Of a DNA stretch of 64,000 nucleotides, positions 24,192 through 35,055 are shown one piece after another. The notes beneath the pieces are model-generated. The model was given only the letters and a program-made list of their open reading frames with translations, ran no database searches and was not told the origin of the DNA. Each line of letters begins with the position of its first letter. Position 1 is the stretch's first letter. Made by a program: the position numbers and the translations under genes. This DNA is from Linnemannia elongata (lineage: Eukaryota > Mortierellomycota > Mortierellomycetes > Mortierellales > Mortierellaceae). Location of the stretch: the NCBI GenBank assembly GCA_036320915.1, contig JAXBDG010000004.1, forward strand, positions 2,046,001 to 2,110,000, in the 5' to 3' direction.

Positions 24192-26039
24192 ATGGATCCC
24201 AACTCGATGGAGACTTACTTCGGTCTCATCAAGACCCCCCACGATGCACTCATCATCTTTGAAGGCAAGTATATCTACCACAACTCTCTCGATCCACCCC
24301 GGTGATTTCTTCATTACTTGAACAATCCTATCCTGTCTACCTTATCCATGACACATTGGATACATGTTCTGGAATCAAACAGAACAACAAAGGAAGAAAA
24401 AAGAACGCTAGCCGATCCTCATCTCTCCCTACAACTATATCTACAATTTGATTCTTGCGCAACAATAACAGCATCTACGGCAAAAATGGATGACCCATAT
24501 CTTCCTGCACCCTGAACGAACGAACGAAAAAAGATGAATAATAAACAAACGAAAAAAAAAAAAAAATCCCCTCACATTGTTCCACCACGTTCTGGGTCGT
24601 CACTCCCTCTTCCCATCCCTTTTTTTTCCTCTTCCTATTGCCAACAACCTTGCCCAAAGCACCAAGAAGGGAATAATCCTCCGAATTTTGATATCATTCA
24701 AAGCATTATTACTAACTAGCCATAATTCGATTTTGCTTCCGATCTGTGCCAATATTAAACAGCTTGCCACCTGGGAATCATCTCGCGAGTCCATCGTCGC
24801 CTGTCCGACATTGAGCGTCAGTCTGTCCGGTCCGGCTCCGTCTACTGCTTTGACGAGCGTGAGGCTGGCATGAGACGCTGGACGGACGGCAAATCCTGGA
24901 GCCCGAGCAGAGTCACAGGCAGCTTCTTGACATACCGTGAGCTCGATGACTCTCCAAACCCCGCCGCCACCGGCGCGGCAAAGACGGTCTACCGGCCCGA
25001 TGGTTTGCTCAAGCAATCCTTCTCGATCACCACCTCGGACAACAAGAAGCTCCATCTCATCTCCTACTACACCAACGAGGACGTTGCTTCTGAGCGTCTC
25101 TTCGAGACCCCCTCGCGCGACCCTCGCTTTGCAAACATCGTTATCCCCAAGGGCATCTATCCCGAGACCTCCTCGCATGCCGCAGGTCTTGCCGCTCCTT
25201 CTTCGGGTGCTACCTCTGATTCTGCCTCAGCCACATCAACCCATCACTCTAGCCCATCTCCTCCTACGCCCCATCGCTCAAGGCATCGCCCTCATCACCG
25301 CGCCTTCCAAAACAATAACAAGGATGACGCCGAGCACCTTCGCCGCATTGACACTATGGCCGGACACCGCCGGACGCACTCTGGTTCCCTCAGCGTCATG
25401 AGCCGCTACTCGCCCATCCAGACCAGCAACGATAACTTGCACGGTCTTGGCTCTCGCTCTCGTTCGAACAGCCACAATGTCGGTGGTTACTCCGCCGCAC
25501 CGTATTACGGACCCTATGGCAGTGTTGGCCCTAGCCCTGAGAAGCGCTACAAGTCCTCCAGCCCATCCGCAGGCTCCTCCTTCCCTACACCGCCTCCCAA
25601 TGCCTACTCTCCCACAACCTCGTGGGCCTCTGAGGATGAGCAGCCCATGATTGTCGACACTGTCACGCCCGAGTCCCTGGTGGACCTTCGCCGTGAAGAG
25701 TTGATGATCCCACCCCTGCGTGATGTTCCTCATCATCAAAACCAGCTCCCTTTGCTGGCCACGAACTTTGACCACCATCACAAGGTTGCCGGCTTTGGAG
25801 CTCACCGAGGCAGTGGACCCGATAGCAACAATGAGATGGAGCCTTATTCTCCCGCGGTCTCGTCTGCCACTACCGGGTCGTCGCACGAGCAGGACTCGTT
25901 GTCGGTCCTGGCCAACCTTGCCACGGACACTATGTTGCTGCCCAAGTTGGAGCCCAAGGAGATGTCTTCTCGTGACAGAGTCCGTTGGGTTGAGGACGAT
26001 CGTCAACTTCGTGCCCTCTCGTCTATGCTTCGCCTCTAA
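24192..26039 (+). CDS. WOPR-domain transcriptional regulator (Gti1/Pac2/Wor1/Ryp1 family)
   Basis: Fungal master regulator of morphology, host phase or sporulation, depending on species. Exons 24192-24264 and 24763-26039 give 449 residues. WOPRa (about 6-86) starts METYFGLIKTPHDALIIFEA, continues RVHRRLSDIERQSVRSGSVY and CFDEREAGMRRWTDGKSWSP, and ends at SFLTYREL. WOPRb (about 105-160) has LLKQSFSITT, KKLHLISYYTNED and PRFANIVIPKGIYPE. The two halves together bind DNA in this family. RRWT (Thr about 65) matches the protein kinase A consensus noted in Wor1. The rest is Ser/Pro/His-rich and disordered, with a short acidic patch near 260-280 and a charged end (DRVRWVEDDRQL). The intron begins GCAAGT, a GC-AG intron of 498 nt. 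The join is supported because it restores FEACHLG, the usual family sequence. Confidence 0.93.
24265..24762 (+). other. GC-AG intron of the WOPR gene
   Basis: The exon ends GAAG and the intron starts GCAAGT, the standard GC-donor context. It ends TTAAACAG. No GT donor close by gives the conserved FEA reading. At 498 nt it is longer than most introns in the window. Confidence 0.7.
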
Positions 26040-26429
26040 GCGTCCTCTCACCCTTTGAGTACCCTACCACTCCCCTCACTTGCAAATAGTCGTTCTCCTT
26101 TTTTCGTATGTATTTCTACCTCTTTTTTATGTTTCTTTCTTCACTGTTCTCCCTCTTCTGTAAAATACTCCTTCCAAAGCCTTCTTGAGGATGCCCTCTA
26201 CACTCTACACACACCCTGCACTTGTACGATATCATTGCCACTCCCTCTTCGATAAAACTTCAAAATAAAAAATAAAAAAAAGAACTCATTCTCTCAATCA
26301 CAACTACTCGTTGCACAAAAACAAAGAAATAATATAGACTCTTCATGGCGTTACTTCGGGACGCGTTTTGGAACTTTTTTTTTTTTTTACTAAGGTTGTA
26401 CTGTGCTCTAAAAGCAGTTAACCATTCGG
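26040..26429. other. Convergent 3' intergenic region
   Basis: Short AT-rich gap between the WOPR and ML-protein stop codons. It contains AATAAA-like sequence near 26266 and a T13 run (near 26369). I see no gene. Confidence 0.6.
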
Positions 26430-27203
26430 CTATTGCTCAAGACAAGCTGCAGATCCGGGTCCATACTCTGCAGGGCAATTGCCTTCAATCCACGCGGAAC
26501 CCTGAACGCAGAACAACTGTTTCTTCTCTACCGACAATCCCGTCACCCAAATACTTGCCGAGATCTGCAAGGGAAAGATACACAAAAAGACATGGTTAGT
26601 TACACAACCAAACATATCCACAAGACATAAAGAGAGAAGGCAACAAGCATTAATGAATAAGAGAAGAAAGCTTACTCCTGTAGGAAGGGACTTATCCAAA
26701 GGAAAGCATGCCTTTAACCCTTCAGTAGGCATCGGTTCAATCGGACACTTGACACCCGCACCACCTTCGCCCTCATTCCCCGGCACCAACCCCAAACTCT
26801 CACACAAATCAAATGTTCTCTCAAACACCGTAAAGAAAAACTTTGTCACCACCACCTTCACAACTGCACCCTTCTCCACGTTCTCCTTCAGGACACCATC
26901 AATCTTGACACAAGCCTGACAACCCGAACAGAGATGCTCGCTGGATTGGATGGAGGTGATATTGACGAGGTCGGTGTTGGGGTTTCCGCAGGAGGAGAAG
27001 CGTTCGCTGTGAGCATGGAAGGTCGAGTAGGCGGCGAAGGCAGCTTTGTTACGCGCTAGGACCTGGCGGGCAGTGCGGCGGCGCTTTTGGGCGAGGGATT
27101 CGAGGCGCATCTTGTTTTTGTTGGAGGAGGAGGCGGAGACGAGAGTCATGGCCAGGAGAGCCATTGATATGAGGGTGAGGAGTAGCTGAGAAGTCTTCAT
27201 CAT
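26430..27203 (-). CDS. Secreted ML-domain (NPC2/MD-2-like) lipid-binding protein
   Basis: Likely binds sterol or phospholipid in the secretory pathway, vacuole or outside the cell. Exons (minus) 27203-26676 and 26564-26430 give 220 residues. The signal peptide MMKTSQLLLTLISMALLAMT ends near Ala24; a basic stretch of about 40 residues may be a propeptide. The ML fold follows: SSCGNPNTDLVNITSIQSSE, GVLKENVEKGAVVKVVV, FERTFDLCESLGL, VKCPIEP, ACFPLDKSLPTG, then ISASIWVTGLSVEKKQLFCV in exon 2. The CG at the start, DLC, CPI and LFC cysteines match the ML/NPC2 pattern. An upstream extension of the frame exists, but the ATG directly before the signal peptide is favoured. Ligand is unknown. Confidence 0.85.
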   Translation of the reverse strand: MMKTSQLLLTLISMALLAMTLVSASSSNKNKMRLESLAQKRRRTARQVLARNKAAFAAYSTFHAHSERFSSCGNPNTDLVNITSIQSSEHLCSGCQACVKIDGVLKENVEKGAVVKVVVTKFFFTVFERTFDLCESLGLVPGNEGEGGAGVKCPIEPMPTEGLKACFPLDKSLPTGVSFLLLFINACCLLSLCLVDMFGCVTNHVFLCIFPLQISASIWVTGLSVEKKQLFCVQGSAWIEGNCPAEYGPGSAACLEQ

Positions 27204-27438
27204 TGGTGGGTGGATAAGATGTGTGAAATGGGTAGGAGAAAAATGTATTGTATGGCCAAACAACTGTGAGAAAACGAATAGAGAGATGGGAAAATAAATA
27301 AAACAAGGATGACCATCAAAAAGAGGGGTGGGCATTCATTCCACCCCTCTGCGGAAAAAGGGGTGGTTGGAGCTTCAGCTTTTCATAGGAACACAGGTGA
27401 GCATGAAAATACATTATTGAAACTAAACTACAAATCTA

Positions 27439-29466
27439 CTAGTGATTCATCTGCTGCATCTTCCATTCCAACCGCCTGTTCTCGAGTGCAAGCCGCTCGC
27501 GCTCCAGAGCAACCTTATCAACCTCAATCTTGACCCGCTGCTCCTCCAACGCAACCAGCCTCATCAAGTACGCCCGATCGTCCGCGTTCAATTGACTTAG
27601 TTGCATGAACCCTCCAGCAGCTCCGAACCCGGTCGAGATCATCGACATCCCTCCAAATCCTCCTCCACCGCCACCTCCTCCGCTCCCACTTGCTCCTGAG
27701 CTGAATCCCAACCCAGCGTTATTATTGCTGTTATTATTGTTGCCGTGCCGCTGTTGCCCACCGCCACCATTATTCGACCCCTTGTTCCGCATGGACGATG
27801 ACTTTGATGATTGACCATTGTTGTCGGACATCATCATCTGTTTCGAGTTCTTGTTCTTCCGGTACCCACCGCTGCCGCTACCACCATTGCTGCCCGAAGC
27901 ACCCTTCTGGAACGACAACAGAGTCGAAGCTTCCATCTGCGACGCGGGACTTACTCCATCCAGATCGTGGTCAAAGTTGTTGTTGTCGTAGGTGTTGTCA
28001 AAGGCATCCTGGGCGTCCTGGAATCCCGTATCACCACCATCATCGTCATCATCATCATCGTCATCGTCATCGATATTGTTATGGTCGTCCTGGTCATCAT
28101 CATCGTCATCATTGTCGTCGCCAAAATCGTGGACGCTGTGGATGTCTGGGAAGCCGTGGCTATGGCTATTGCTGCTGAGATTCGAGAGTCCTGTCAGATC
28201 ATTGCTCGTAAACCCGGATCCGACGCCATGTCCCAAGACTCCCATCATGGTGCGCCCACTGTTGACCTGCTGCTGTTGTTGTTGCGATTGCTGCTGAGTG
28301 TATGTTGGCATGGTCGTTGTTGTGTTAGTTGTTGTTGTTGTTGTTGTTGCCTGTTTGGCTGAGGATCGGAGTCGCTTGGTACTGGGCAACACTGAGGTCT
28401 GTGAGGAGTTTGTATTGGCTGTTGAGTTGGACAAGTTTTGGCGTTGGAGTGCCTCGAACGAGGCTGTCGACACAGGCGCGGACTGTTGCTGCTGCTGTTG
28501 TCCTTGGACCTCAGCAGCGGTGGTATTGTTGACTCGCCTCTTCCGTGATCCTACTACTTGCTTGCCCTTCTTGTCCACCTTGGCGGTGCCTGCTGTCGAG
28601 CTAGGCGTGGCAAATATGCTCGTTGAAGCCGAGGTCGGGGTTGAGTTCTGGTGTGGACTAGAGTGCATACCTCCCATGGTTGTTGGTAACAAAAGTGCCG
28701 ATGCTGCAAGTAGTTCTGAGGCTGCCTGTTGACTTGAGAGTTGCTGGTGGTGATGCTGCTGATAATGATCCTGTTGTTGGTGGTGTTGCTGATGATGCGG
28801 CTGGTGGTGATGTTGTTGGAGGTGACTGGTATGGCTCAGCAAGGGCGAGTCATTCATGCCCTGGTTTCCTGACGCTCGTCCAAGCACTTGCCCTGGGGTC
28901 ATTAGACTGGATCCAGAAGCAGAGCTTGTGACATGGGTCATCAATTCGTTCGAACCAGCAATTCCCGACGCAGAGGAGATACCAGGCGATAGATTCGAGA
29001 TGGGGTCGTCCGAATTCGAAGGCGAATCACCTCCTGCTCCAGCTCCTGCTCCAGTCCCTGCTCCAGATCCCGCACCTGCTCCAGCCTCGGCCGCCGCGGC
29101 AATCAAGTTTGGGTCGAGTCCCTTGCCCTGGAGTGCGCTCAACCGTGCAACCAGCTCATTTTTGATCCGATCATCCTTGGATTCCAGCTTCTTGCCCCGG
29201 AGTTGCGGACTGGCCTGCATGGCGAGGTAGTCGGTAATCATCTTGTCGCAGCGGGTACGACAGGTCCTTGAGTGAGGGACTTTACCATCTGGACGGGGTT
29301 TGCACAGGCTCTTGAATTCCTCCGCGATGTTGTTCCAGGCGACCATGATGGCTCCGTCACGAGTTGAGATGTTGTAGGGACAAGGCGATGCACGAAGAAC
29401 GATATTCAAGAGTAAGATCTCGTCTTCCTTGTGGAATCGGAACCGTTGCTTCCTGTCGTCTTCCAT
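27439..29466 (-). CDS. Myb/SANT-like DNA-binding protein with Gln/His, Asp-rich and coiled-coil regions
   Basis: Probable nuclear regulator; single exon, 675 residues from the ATG at 29466 (the longer frame begins with TTG). Residues 1-110 form a helical Myb/SANT-like or trihelix-type domain: FHKEDEILLLNIVL, MVAWNNIAEEFKSL, SRTCRTRCDKMITDYLAMQ, then KDDRIKNELVARLSALQ. Next come Gly/Ala repeats, a His/Gln stretch, Thr and Gln runs, an acidic block with a run of 11 Asp, Gly/Asn-rich segments, and a C-terminal coiled coil (about 625-675) with VALEEQRVKIEVDKVALE. The layout of DNA-binding N-terminus and dimerising C-terminus resembles fungal and oomycete Myb/SANT-like proteins. Target genes are unknown. 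The homopolymeric codons (CAG, GAT, AAT) make length polymorphism likely. Confidence 0.8.
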   Translation of the reverse strand: MEDDRKQRFRFHKEDEILLLNIVLRASPCPYNISTRDGAIMVAWNNIAEEFKSLCKPRPDGKVPHSRTCRTRCDKMITDYLAMQASPQLRGKKLESKDDRIKNELVARLSALQGKGLDPNLIAAAAEAGAGAGSGAGTGAGAGAGGDSPSNSDDPISNLSPGISSASGIAGSNELMTHVTSSASGSSLMTPGQVLGRASGNQGMNDSPLLSHTSHLQQHHHQPHHQQHHQQQDHYQQHHHQQLSSQQAASELLAASALLLPTTMGGMHSSPHQNSTPTSASTSIFATPSSTAGTAKVDKKGKQVVGSRKRRVNNTTAAEVQGQQQQQQSAPVSTASFEALQRQNLSNSTANTNSSQTSVLPSTKRLRSSAKQATTTTTTTNTTTTMPTYTQQQSQQQQQQVNSGRTMMGVLGHGVGSGFTSNDLTGLSNLSSNSHSHGFPDIHSVHDFGDDNDDDDDDQDDHNNIDDDDDDDDDDDGGDTGFQDAQDAFDNTYDNNNFDHDLDGVSPASQMEASTLLSFQKGASGSNGGSGSGGYRKNKNSKQMMMSDNNGQSSKSSSMRNKGSNNGGGGQQRHGNNNNSNNNAGLGFSSGASGSGGGGGGGGFGGMSMISTGFGAAGGFMQLSQLNADDRAYLMRLVALEEQRVKIEVDKVALERERLALENRRLEWKMQQMNH

Positions 29467-30087
29467 TCCTGATATTTTAGTGGTGGTGGGTGTTGTGGGT
29501 AGGGGTGGTGGCGATGTGCGCAATAAGGGTGGGTGAGGCAGAGGGCTTAGTCTGAAATTCCCGGATATTGACTAATCAAGAGTTGACAATAAAGATAAAA
29601 GCGAGCAACAGTGTTATTTCAATTGGTATGGTTCTGTTGATAGAAATGCATGGGTGTGTGCTCTTGCCAGCAAAACATGGATGGTTGTTGGTCGATTATG
29701 TGCGTAAAGTCAAAAGCATGATAACATAATGCTTTAGACGTCAGATACGTTAACCGATTGCCCCCCCGTTTACTTAAGCCGGCGCGCAAAAGGCAAAGAG
29801 ATAACAACAAAATAAAACAACCTATTGATGCCACAAAGTCCCAATGGTTTGAGGCGATCACTTGCTTTTTTTTCCTTCTCATTGCTAAAAAAAGTCGTAC
29901 CTTGCAGAATACGCGATGAGATGTTGATTACCGAGGAAGCCTTGTTTGCTGGTACAGTTCCTGAGAGGATGAGAAGGTGGGTTGTTGATGTAAGTGTGCG
30001 GGAGCGAAGAGGAACAGGGAAGGATTACGACAAAAGATAACTAAAAAATTCAGATCACATGATGATATTAAGCAATACCATGTTAAG

Positions 30088-30124
<37 letters not shown>
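30088..30124 (+). repeat. 37-nt A homopolymer
   Basis: Uninterrupted A run directly followed by CGCGATG. I see no target-site duplication that would mark it as a retroelement tail. Confidence 0.85.
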
Positions 30125-30125
<1 letters not shown>

Positions 30126-30393
30126 GCGATGTGCCTCGAGATTTCGGGCAATCTATCACTCGAAATACGGGTCCTCAAAGTAAGAAGAAGGGAGGGTGTA
30201 GAAGGAGAGAGTCATGAGTGATATGCTAAAAGCATGATGGCAAGGCAACCATGAAGAGAGAAGAAGCATACAACGAAAGGAGTGTGAGAAAAGTGTATAA
30301 CGAAAGGAGCCGGACCCAATGGAGCTGAAAAAATGCACCGAGAAAGTAGCAAAAAATGCTCCAGAGTTCAAGCGGTTACACAGCGAATGCCAT

Positions 30394-30401
30394 TATAAAA
30401 G
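30394..30401 (+). promoter_or_regulatory. TATA box of the NGL2-like gene
   Basis: TATAAAAG lies 138 nt before the ATG at 30532, followed by CT-rich leader sequence. Confidence 0.55.
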
Positions 30402-30531
30402 AACACCCGGCTTTTTTTACTTTTGTTCTTTTACACTACAACTTCCTTTTGGACCAAGCAATCCCCCATTCTTCACTCTCTTAGCCAACAAAGTATTCAC
30501 TCATCCACTTTCCACCTAATTCACAACAGCA

Positions 30532-32570
30532 ATGTCACGCCCTCAAAGAAGAATGATCCCCCTCCCCTCCGCACAGGAGTTGACCCAAGGCCCCAACGCC
30601 ATTCGTCTCCACAAGAAGAAAGATCGCTTCCTCTTCATGACCTACAATGTAAAAACCCATGAATTATTTGCTTCACAACTTAAGAGCTATGATAAACGCC
30701 TTTTTGTTTCAGTCACTAACTTCGGTACCGTCAATATCTGATCAAACTCTCCCAACAACAGCTGCTGGCTCAAGCACTGGTCCGAAGAGACATGTTCCCC
30801 CATGCCACCCAAAAAGCCCTCCGCTGGAAGTTCCGCAAACAAAACATCCTCCAAGAGTTCCTCGGCTTTGCGCCCGATCTGGCCTGCTTACAAGAGGTCG
30901 ATTTCTGGGACGAAGTCTATTACCCTGCCCTCACTAAGGCCGGCTACGAGACTGCCTACTACAAGAACCAGAACAAGAAGCATGGTTGTGCCATCATCTG
31001 GCGGAAGACTCGCTTTGAGAAGGTCGAACAAAAGACACTGGAGTATGACGACCATGGTCAGCCCACATTTACCACAGGCAACGTTGGCCTTATGGTCGCC
31101 CTGAAGCCGCTCAAGCAGGCTGCCAAGAATCCTGATCCCAATGCCGATATGGTCCTCCTCGATGAGGACGACGAAAAAGAAGATACCAGTGCTAATGGCC
31201 ACGCGGAGCTCCCTGGCGGAATCCTCGTCGCTACGGTAAGCAAACCTTCTGCAGGCGATACCTTCCTCATATAGTCAAGGAAGCGATAGAGAAGGCGTAA
31301 AGCTGACAATTAATAATTCCTTGATGCATTTTACACCCTCGCTCACTATAGACCCATTTGTTCTGGAGACCCGATGGATCGTATGAGCGTCTCCGCCAAG
31401 CTTCGATCTTGCTGGACAAGATCCAAGAATGGAACAAAGACCTCAACTACACGATTCTCCTCGGCGGAGGTAATTACTATATTGCTTTTTAATGCAATGT
31501 GTGAATCTTTTGTATCATTTCGTATCCTGCTTACCTACTAACAAGAGCTCGCACATTGATTGATTAATTCCCGAATAGATTTCAATACAACTCCTCGAGA
31601 TGCCGCGTACAGAGCCATGACCCGAAACGAGATGCCCGCACAGCAAATCCCCAACCTACAAAAGTGGCTCGAGGACGAAGTCGATCGTGTCCAGAAAGCA
31701 GAGGCTGCCGCCGCCGAAGCTGCTGAAGCTGCTGCTGCTCTTGCTGCACAACAAGCGCAGGCTCAACAAGACGGCGACTCAGTCGATCAATTGGTCGCCC
31801 AGGCCGAGAAACTTACTCTGGGAGGTACCAAGAATGGAGCCAGCAATGGCACCACTACAGGCGAGCCCAAGAACGATCTCCCCTACCGGGCGCCACCTAC
31901 CGGCATCATCCTTCCCAAGCAAGCACCTGCGGTACCAGAAAAGGACGCCGCCGCCGATCTCCCTTACCGCGCGCCTCCCACTGGAATCATCCTGCCCAAG
32001 CAAGCCACCAACGGAGCCAGCAATGGTGATTCCAAGTTGGACTTGGCTGCCTTGCCTCAGACCATGGTCGACTCCAAAACGTTCAAGGACTCAATCGATC
32101 CCAAGCTCCAGCAGTTGGCGGCCATCACCGCATCAGGCGAAGATGCACCCGTAGTCGCCCCCTTGGAAGCCTTCACGCCCGCACAAGACCTCAAGACCGC
32201 GATCGAGGCGCACCCACGCTGCGTCAGTATCTATGGCCAGTACGAGACCCTGACAAAAGACGACCCTGCAGAGGTCAATGAAGCTGCAGCAGCCCAGACG
32301 GCCGCGACAGAATCCACCGCCTCGGCGCCACCTGCAGTCAGCACCCATGGTGAGCCGACGTTCACCAACTTTGCGACCTGGTTCAAGGACACACTTGACT
32401 ATGTCTACTTGTATGACCAGCCCATTCCTGAATCAGGCGCTCGATTGGTGCCTCTGAGACTGCTCGAGATTCCCGACAAAAGTTTCTTGGGACACGGCCT
32501 GCCTGACGAGAACTTTTCCAGCGACCATCTTTGCCTCATGGTCGAGTTTGCCATCCTCCTTAGACCTTAG
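30532..32570 (+). CDS. NGL2: Ngl2-like RNA exonuclease (CCR4-type EEP nuclease)
   Basis: Mg-dependent endonuclease/exonuclease/phosphatase-fold nuclease; yeast Ngl2 trims the 5.8S rRNA 3' end. Exons 30532-30648, 30762-31235, 31352-31469, 31579-32570 give 566 residues. Motifs: FMTYNLLAQALVRRDMFP, the metal-binding Glu in ACLQEVDFW, KHGCAIIW, THLFWRP, GGDFN (Asn/Asp), and the C-terminal HGLPDENFSSDHLCLMVEF with the catalytic Asp-His pair. An insertion of about 210 residues lies between GGDFN and VSIYGQYE. It is Ala/Gln-rich and contains two copies of DLPYRAPPTGIILPKQA. Yeast Ngl proteins have a much shorter segment there. The substrate is inferred from family similarity; the Ngl1/2/3 assignment is approximate. 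Confidence 0.85.
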
Positions 32571-32838
32571 ATTTTACCCTTTTTTGGGGGTTCTTGTAAT
32601 ATATAAATATCCTGAGTTGATTTCCATGAGAAGAACAAGTGTCCTGACAGTGCAGAATGGGCGAGAGGGCTGGGTTGAGAAAAAAAGAGACTGACAACAT
32701 TTTATTACAACATTTAAGCGGATGATCTAAGAGCAGGCAAGGAAACGGCAGATGGTTGGAAGTTAGTATCTGAAAGTGCATTCGCATCAACAAAACGCAA
32801 AAAAGTATACTCGGTGGCATTGCATGAATCAAGCTTGT

Positions 32839-34426
32839 TTACCTGGCCCACTCCACACGAAGAATCAAATTATCATAACCACGTCCGTCAATGGCCTCCA
32901 ATGCACGCTGAGCATCCTCACGCATTGTGAACGAGACAAAGGCGAAACCCTTGCATTGGTTGGTCTCGCGATCGCGTGCCAAGAAGACGCGGGAGATGTG
33001 ACCGAAACGCTTGAAGAGCTCCGAGACATCGGCCTCGGTAACATCCTCTGACAAGTTGGTGACACGGAGCGTAGGCTGCTCGTCGCGCTTCTCGCGCATC
33101 GAATCGCGGTCGCCACCCTTGGGGCCAGAAGCTCCAGCGCGCATGTGGGGGGCAATGTACTTTGAGCCAGTCTGCTGCTCCTCGGGGGCTATTCATATCA
33201 TTTGAAATTGACAAGGAGAGGATATGTTAGAGTATTGTCCGTTTCTCGCTGCGTTCCAGCCACGTCCGACTTTTACTGGTACATGCTTTTTCACTTGAAA
33301 ACCCAGCGGAGAAGAAGCCACGAATAATAACTTACCAGCCTCTTCGGCAGCAGCGGCGGGGGCAGCGGCATCCTCCATGCCAAGCGAATCCTTGTAGGGA
33401 CATTTTGTGGTGAAATGGTCGCCCTTGCAGATACGGCAGAGAATCTTCTTGTTCTGGAGCTGTGCCTTCATAGCCTCGTGCTTCTCATCCACATCCTGAA
33501 CAACATCGCCTGTCGAAGAGAGCTTCAACTTGATGTTATCACCAACGTTGGTCGTTGCTGGGTCGGGGCCGGGGCGGTTTCCCTTCTCCTTTCCGAACTT
33601 GGGCCACTTCTATAAAAGTCGTTTCGATCATTTTGGGAAGAGGGATGTAAACGGTTGTTAGAGGCAAAGTTGTAGGGGATCTTTCTTCCTCAGCGCAGAA
33701 TGGAGCAGAAAACGAGTACGCTCGGTTGGTCGTGTGAAGCGCTATGTTACCTTGCGGGCAGCGACGGCCTTGTTCACAACATCGTGGATCAACTTCTTCT
33801 GGGTGCGGCGAGTAACCTACAAATTTAGGACGTGCGATTACGCAGGAAGTGGGGTGAGTACAACCGAGTCGATATTTCGATAAGGAGGGGCTCAGTAACA
33901 GGTCGAGAGGGGTTGTCGATAGGTGGAGAAAAGCGCCGCAGCCAGACTGCGTATAGCGATCCTGGGAGGAATGAAGGAAAATATGCTGAAAAGGGGAAGG
34001 AAGGGGAGGAAGGGGGGTCTCTGTCCGTGCGCCTTTATTGGTCGTCCGTTGTATTCGCTCAGGACTGTGCGCGACTTTCCAGGGGAAAGACAAAGCATCC
34101 CATCGCTGCCGTTTTGTTTCGTTGAAAAAAGAGTAGCTCTTTGGTGTCATGTTGACGGTCGTTTGGTTGGTGTTTGTCGTTTTTTTTTTTATGTCGCTGG
34201 TCGTTCTCTGCTTTGGATTTGTCGAATTGAGCTCAGGTACGACCCCCGCAGTAGTGGCTGGCTGAAAGTTTTTTTCTTGTTGATTCAAGATTTATACCTT
34301 GACTTTCTTGCCATCCTCGTTGGTTCTGTATTCGATGGTGGTGGTGATGCCGTTGGCGTCGGTGAAGGTCTGGGGCTGATCCTCGCCGTCGACCTCGTCG
34401 GCCCAGTTGGTAGCAGAGACGGGCAT
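32839..34426 (-). CDS. TIF35: Translation initiation factor eIF3 subunit G
   Basis: RNA-binding subunit of eIF3, acting in scanning and reinitiation on the 40S ribosome. Exons (minus): 34426-34298, 33816-33751, 33609-33336, 33188-32839; 272 residues, close to yeast Tif35 (274). N-terminal SATNWADEVDGED, then TRRTQKKLIHDVVNKAVAAR, a zinc knuckle at 123-135 (CRICKGDHFTTKC), an Ala-rich linker, TGSKYIAPHMR and a C-terminal RRM (about 190-270) with TLRVTNLSEDVTE (RNP2) and KGFAFVSF (RNP1), ending LRVEWAR. The terminal AGG-TAA also forms an AG|GTAA donor-like site. Termination there fits the family, so the stop is preferred over another intron. The gene is head-to-head with ISD11. Confidence 0.93.
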
Positions 34427-34764
34427 TGCTGTGATGATGAAGTGAGTGAAGAGTGGAAAAGGAGAGGAAGAGGATGCCTTGCCACGAACGAACGATCTAT
34501 CAAACACAAACAACAAAAAAACGCTGATCACGTGCACTGTATTCTCTTGTCATTGATGCTATTGATTTATTTCCTTGCATATCTTATAAATGATCTTATT
34601 GACGTAGACATAACGCCTTCCGAGAAAGGCAATAATTGAATCCATCTCCCCTGCCCGCATTTCCCTAATTCCCTGCGCTGCTTCTTGACTCCACCACTGT
34701 TCGTTGCTCATTCCTCCCTCTCAACTCCACTCTCACTCCCCTCTCACTCCCAAAACCAACAATA
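34427..34764. promoter_or_regulatory. Shared divergent promoter of eIF3g and ISD11
   Basis: Only 338 nt separate the two start codons, so the genes probably share a nucleosome-free promoter. The ISD11 side is CT-rich. I see no clear TATA box on either side, as expected for housekeeping genes. Confidence 0.5.
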
Positions 34765-35055
34765 ATGTCCGTCCTCGCACACCGCTCCCAAGTCCTGACT
34801 CTCTACAAGGACCTCCTTCACCACTCCTCCAAGTTCGCTGCCTACAACTTCCGCGACTATGCCGTCCGCCGCACCCGGGACGCATTCCACGCTGCCAAAA
34901 ACGAGACCGACCCCGCCAAAATCGAGGCCCTGATCCGTAAGGCCGAACAACAGCTCGAGGTCGTCAAGCGTCAGTCGGTGATCTCCCAGCTCTACGGTGG
35001 CCAGAAGCTTGTCGTTGAGAACCCCAAGAACCAGAAGATTCTTCGGAGACACTAG
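34765..35055 (+). CDS. ISD11: Isd11/LYRM4, Nfs1 desulfurase partner
   Basis: Small mitochondrial matrix LYR protein that stabilises the cysteine desulfurase Nfs1 for Fe-S cluster synthesis. Intronless, 96 residues, the usual size. Family features: VLTLYKDLL (LYK, as in yeast Isd11, instead of the animal LYR), FAAYNFRDYAVRRTRDAFH, the acyl-ACP-contacting helix region, LEVVKRQSVISQLYGGQKLV and the basic C-terminus NQKILRRH. There is no separate cleavable presequence, as is typical for the family. Confidence 0.95.
   Translation: MSVLAHRSQVLTLYKDLLHHSSKFAAYNFRDYAVRRTRDAFHAAKNETDPAKIEALIRKAEQQLEVVKRQSVISQLYGGQKLVVENPKNQKILRRH

Larger units (their letters stand above)
29467..30531. other. Divergent promoter region
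   Basis: About 1.06 kb between the Myb/SANT-like and NGL2-like start codons. It contains the A37 tract and a TATA box. I see no coding sequence; short frames are chance. Confidence 0.55.

Noticed and set aside
27439..29523. Longer start for the Myb/SANT-like protein at 29523
   Set aside because: That frame begins with TTG, not ATG. The first ATG is at 29466 and directly precedes the DNA-binding domain.
30088..30124. Poly(A) run as the tail of a LINE, SINE or processed pseudogene
   Set aside because: No target-site duplication and no coding or repeat body were seen next to it or next to the other homopolymers.
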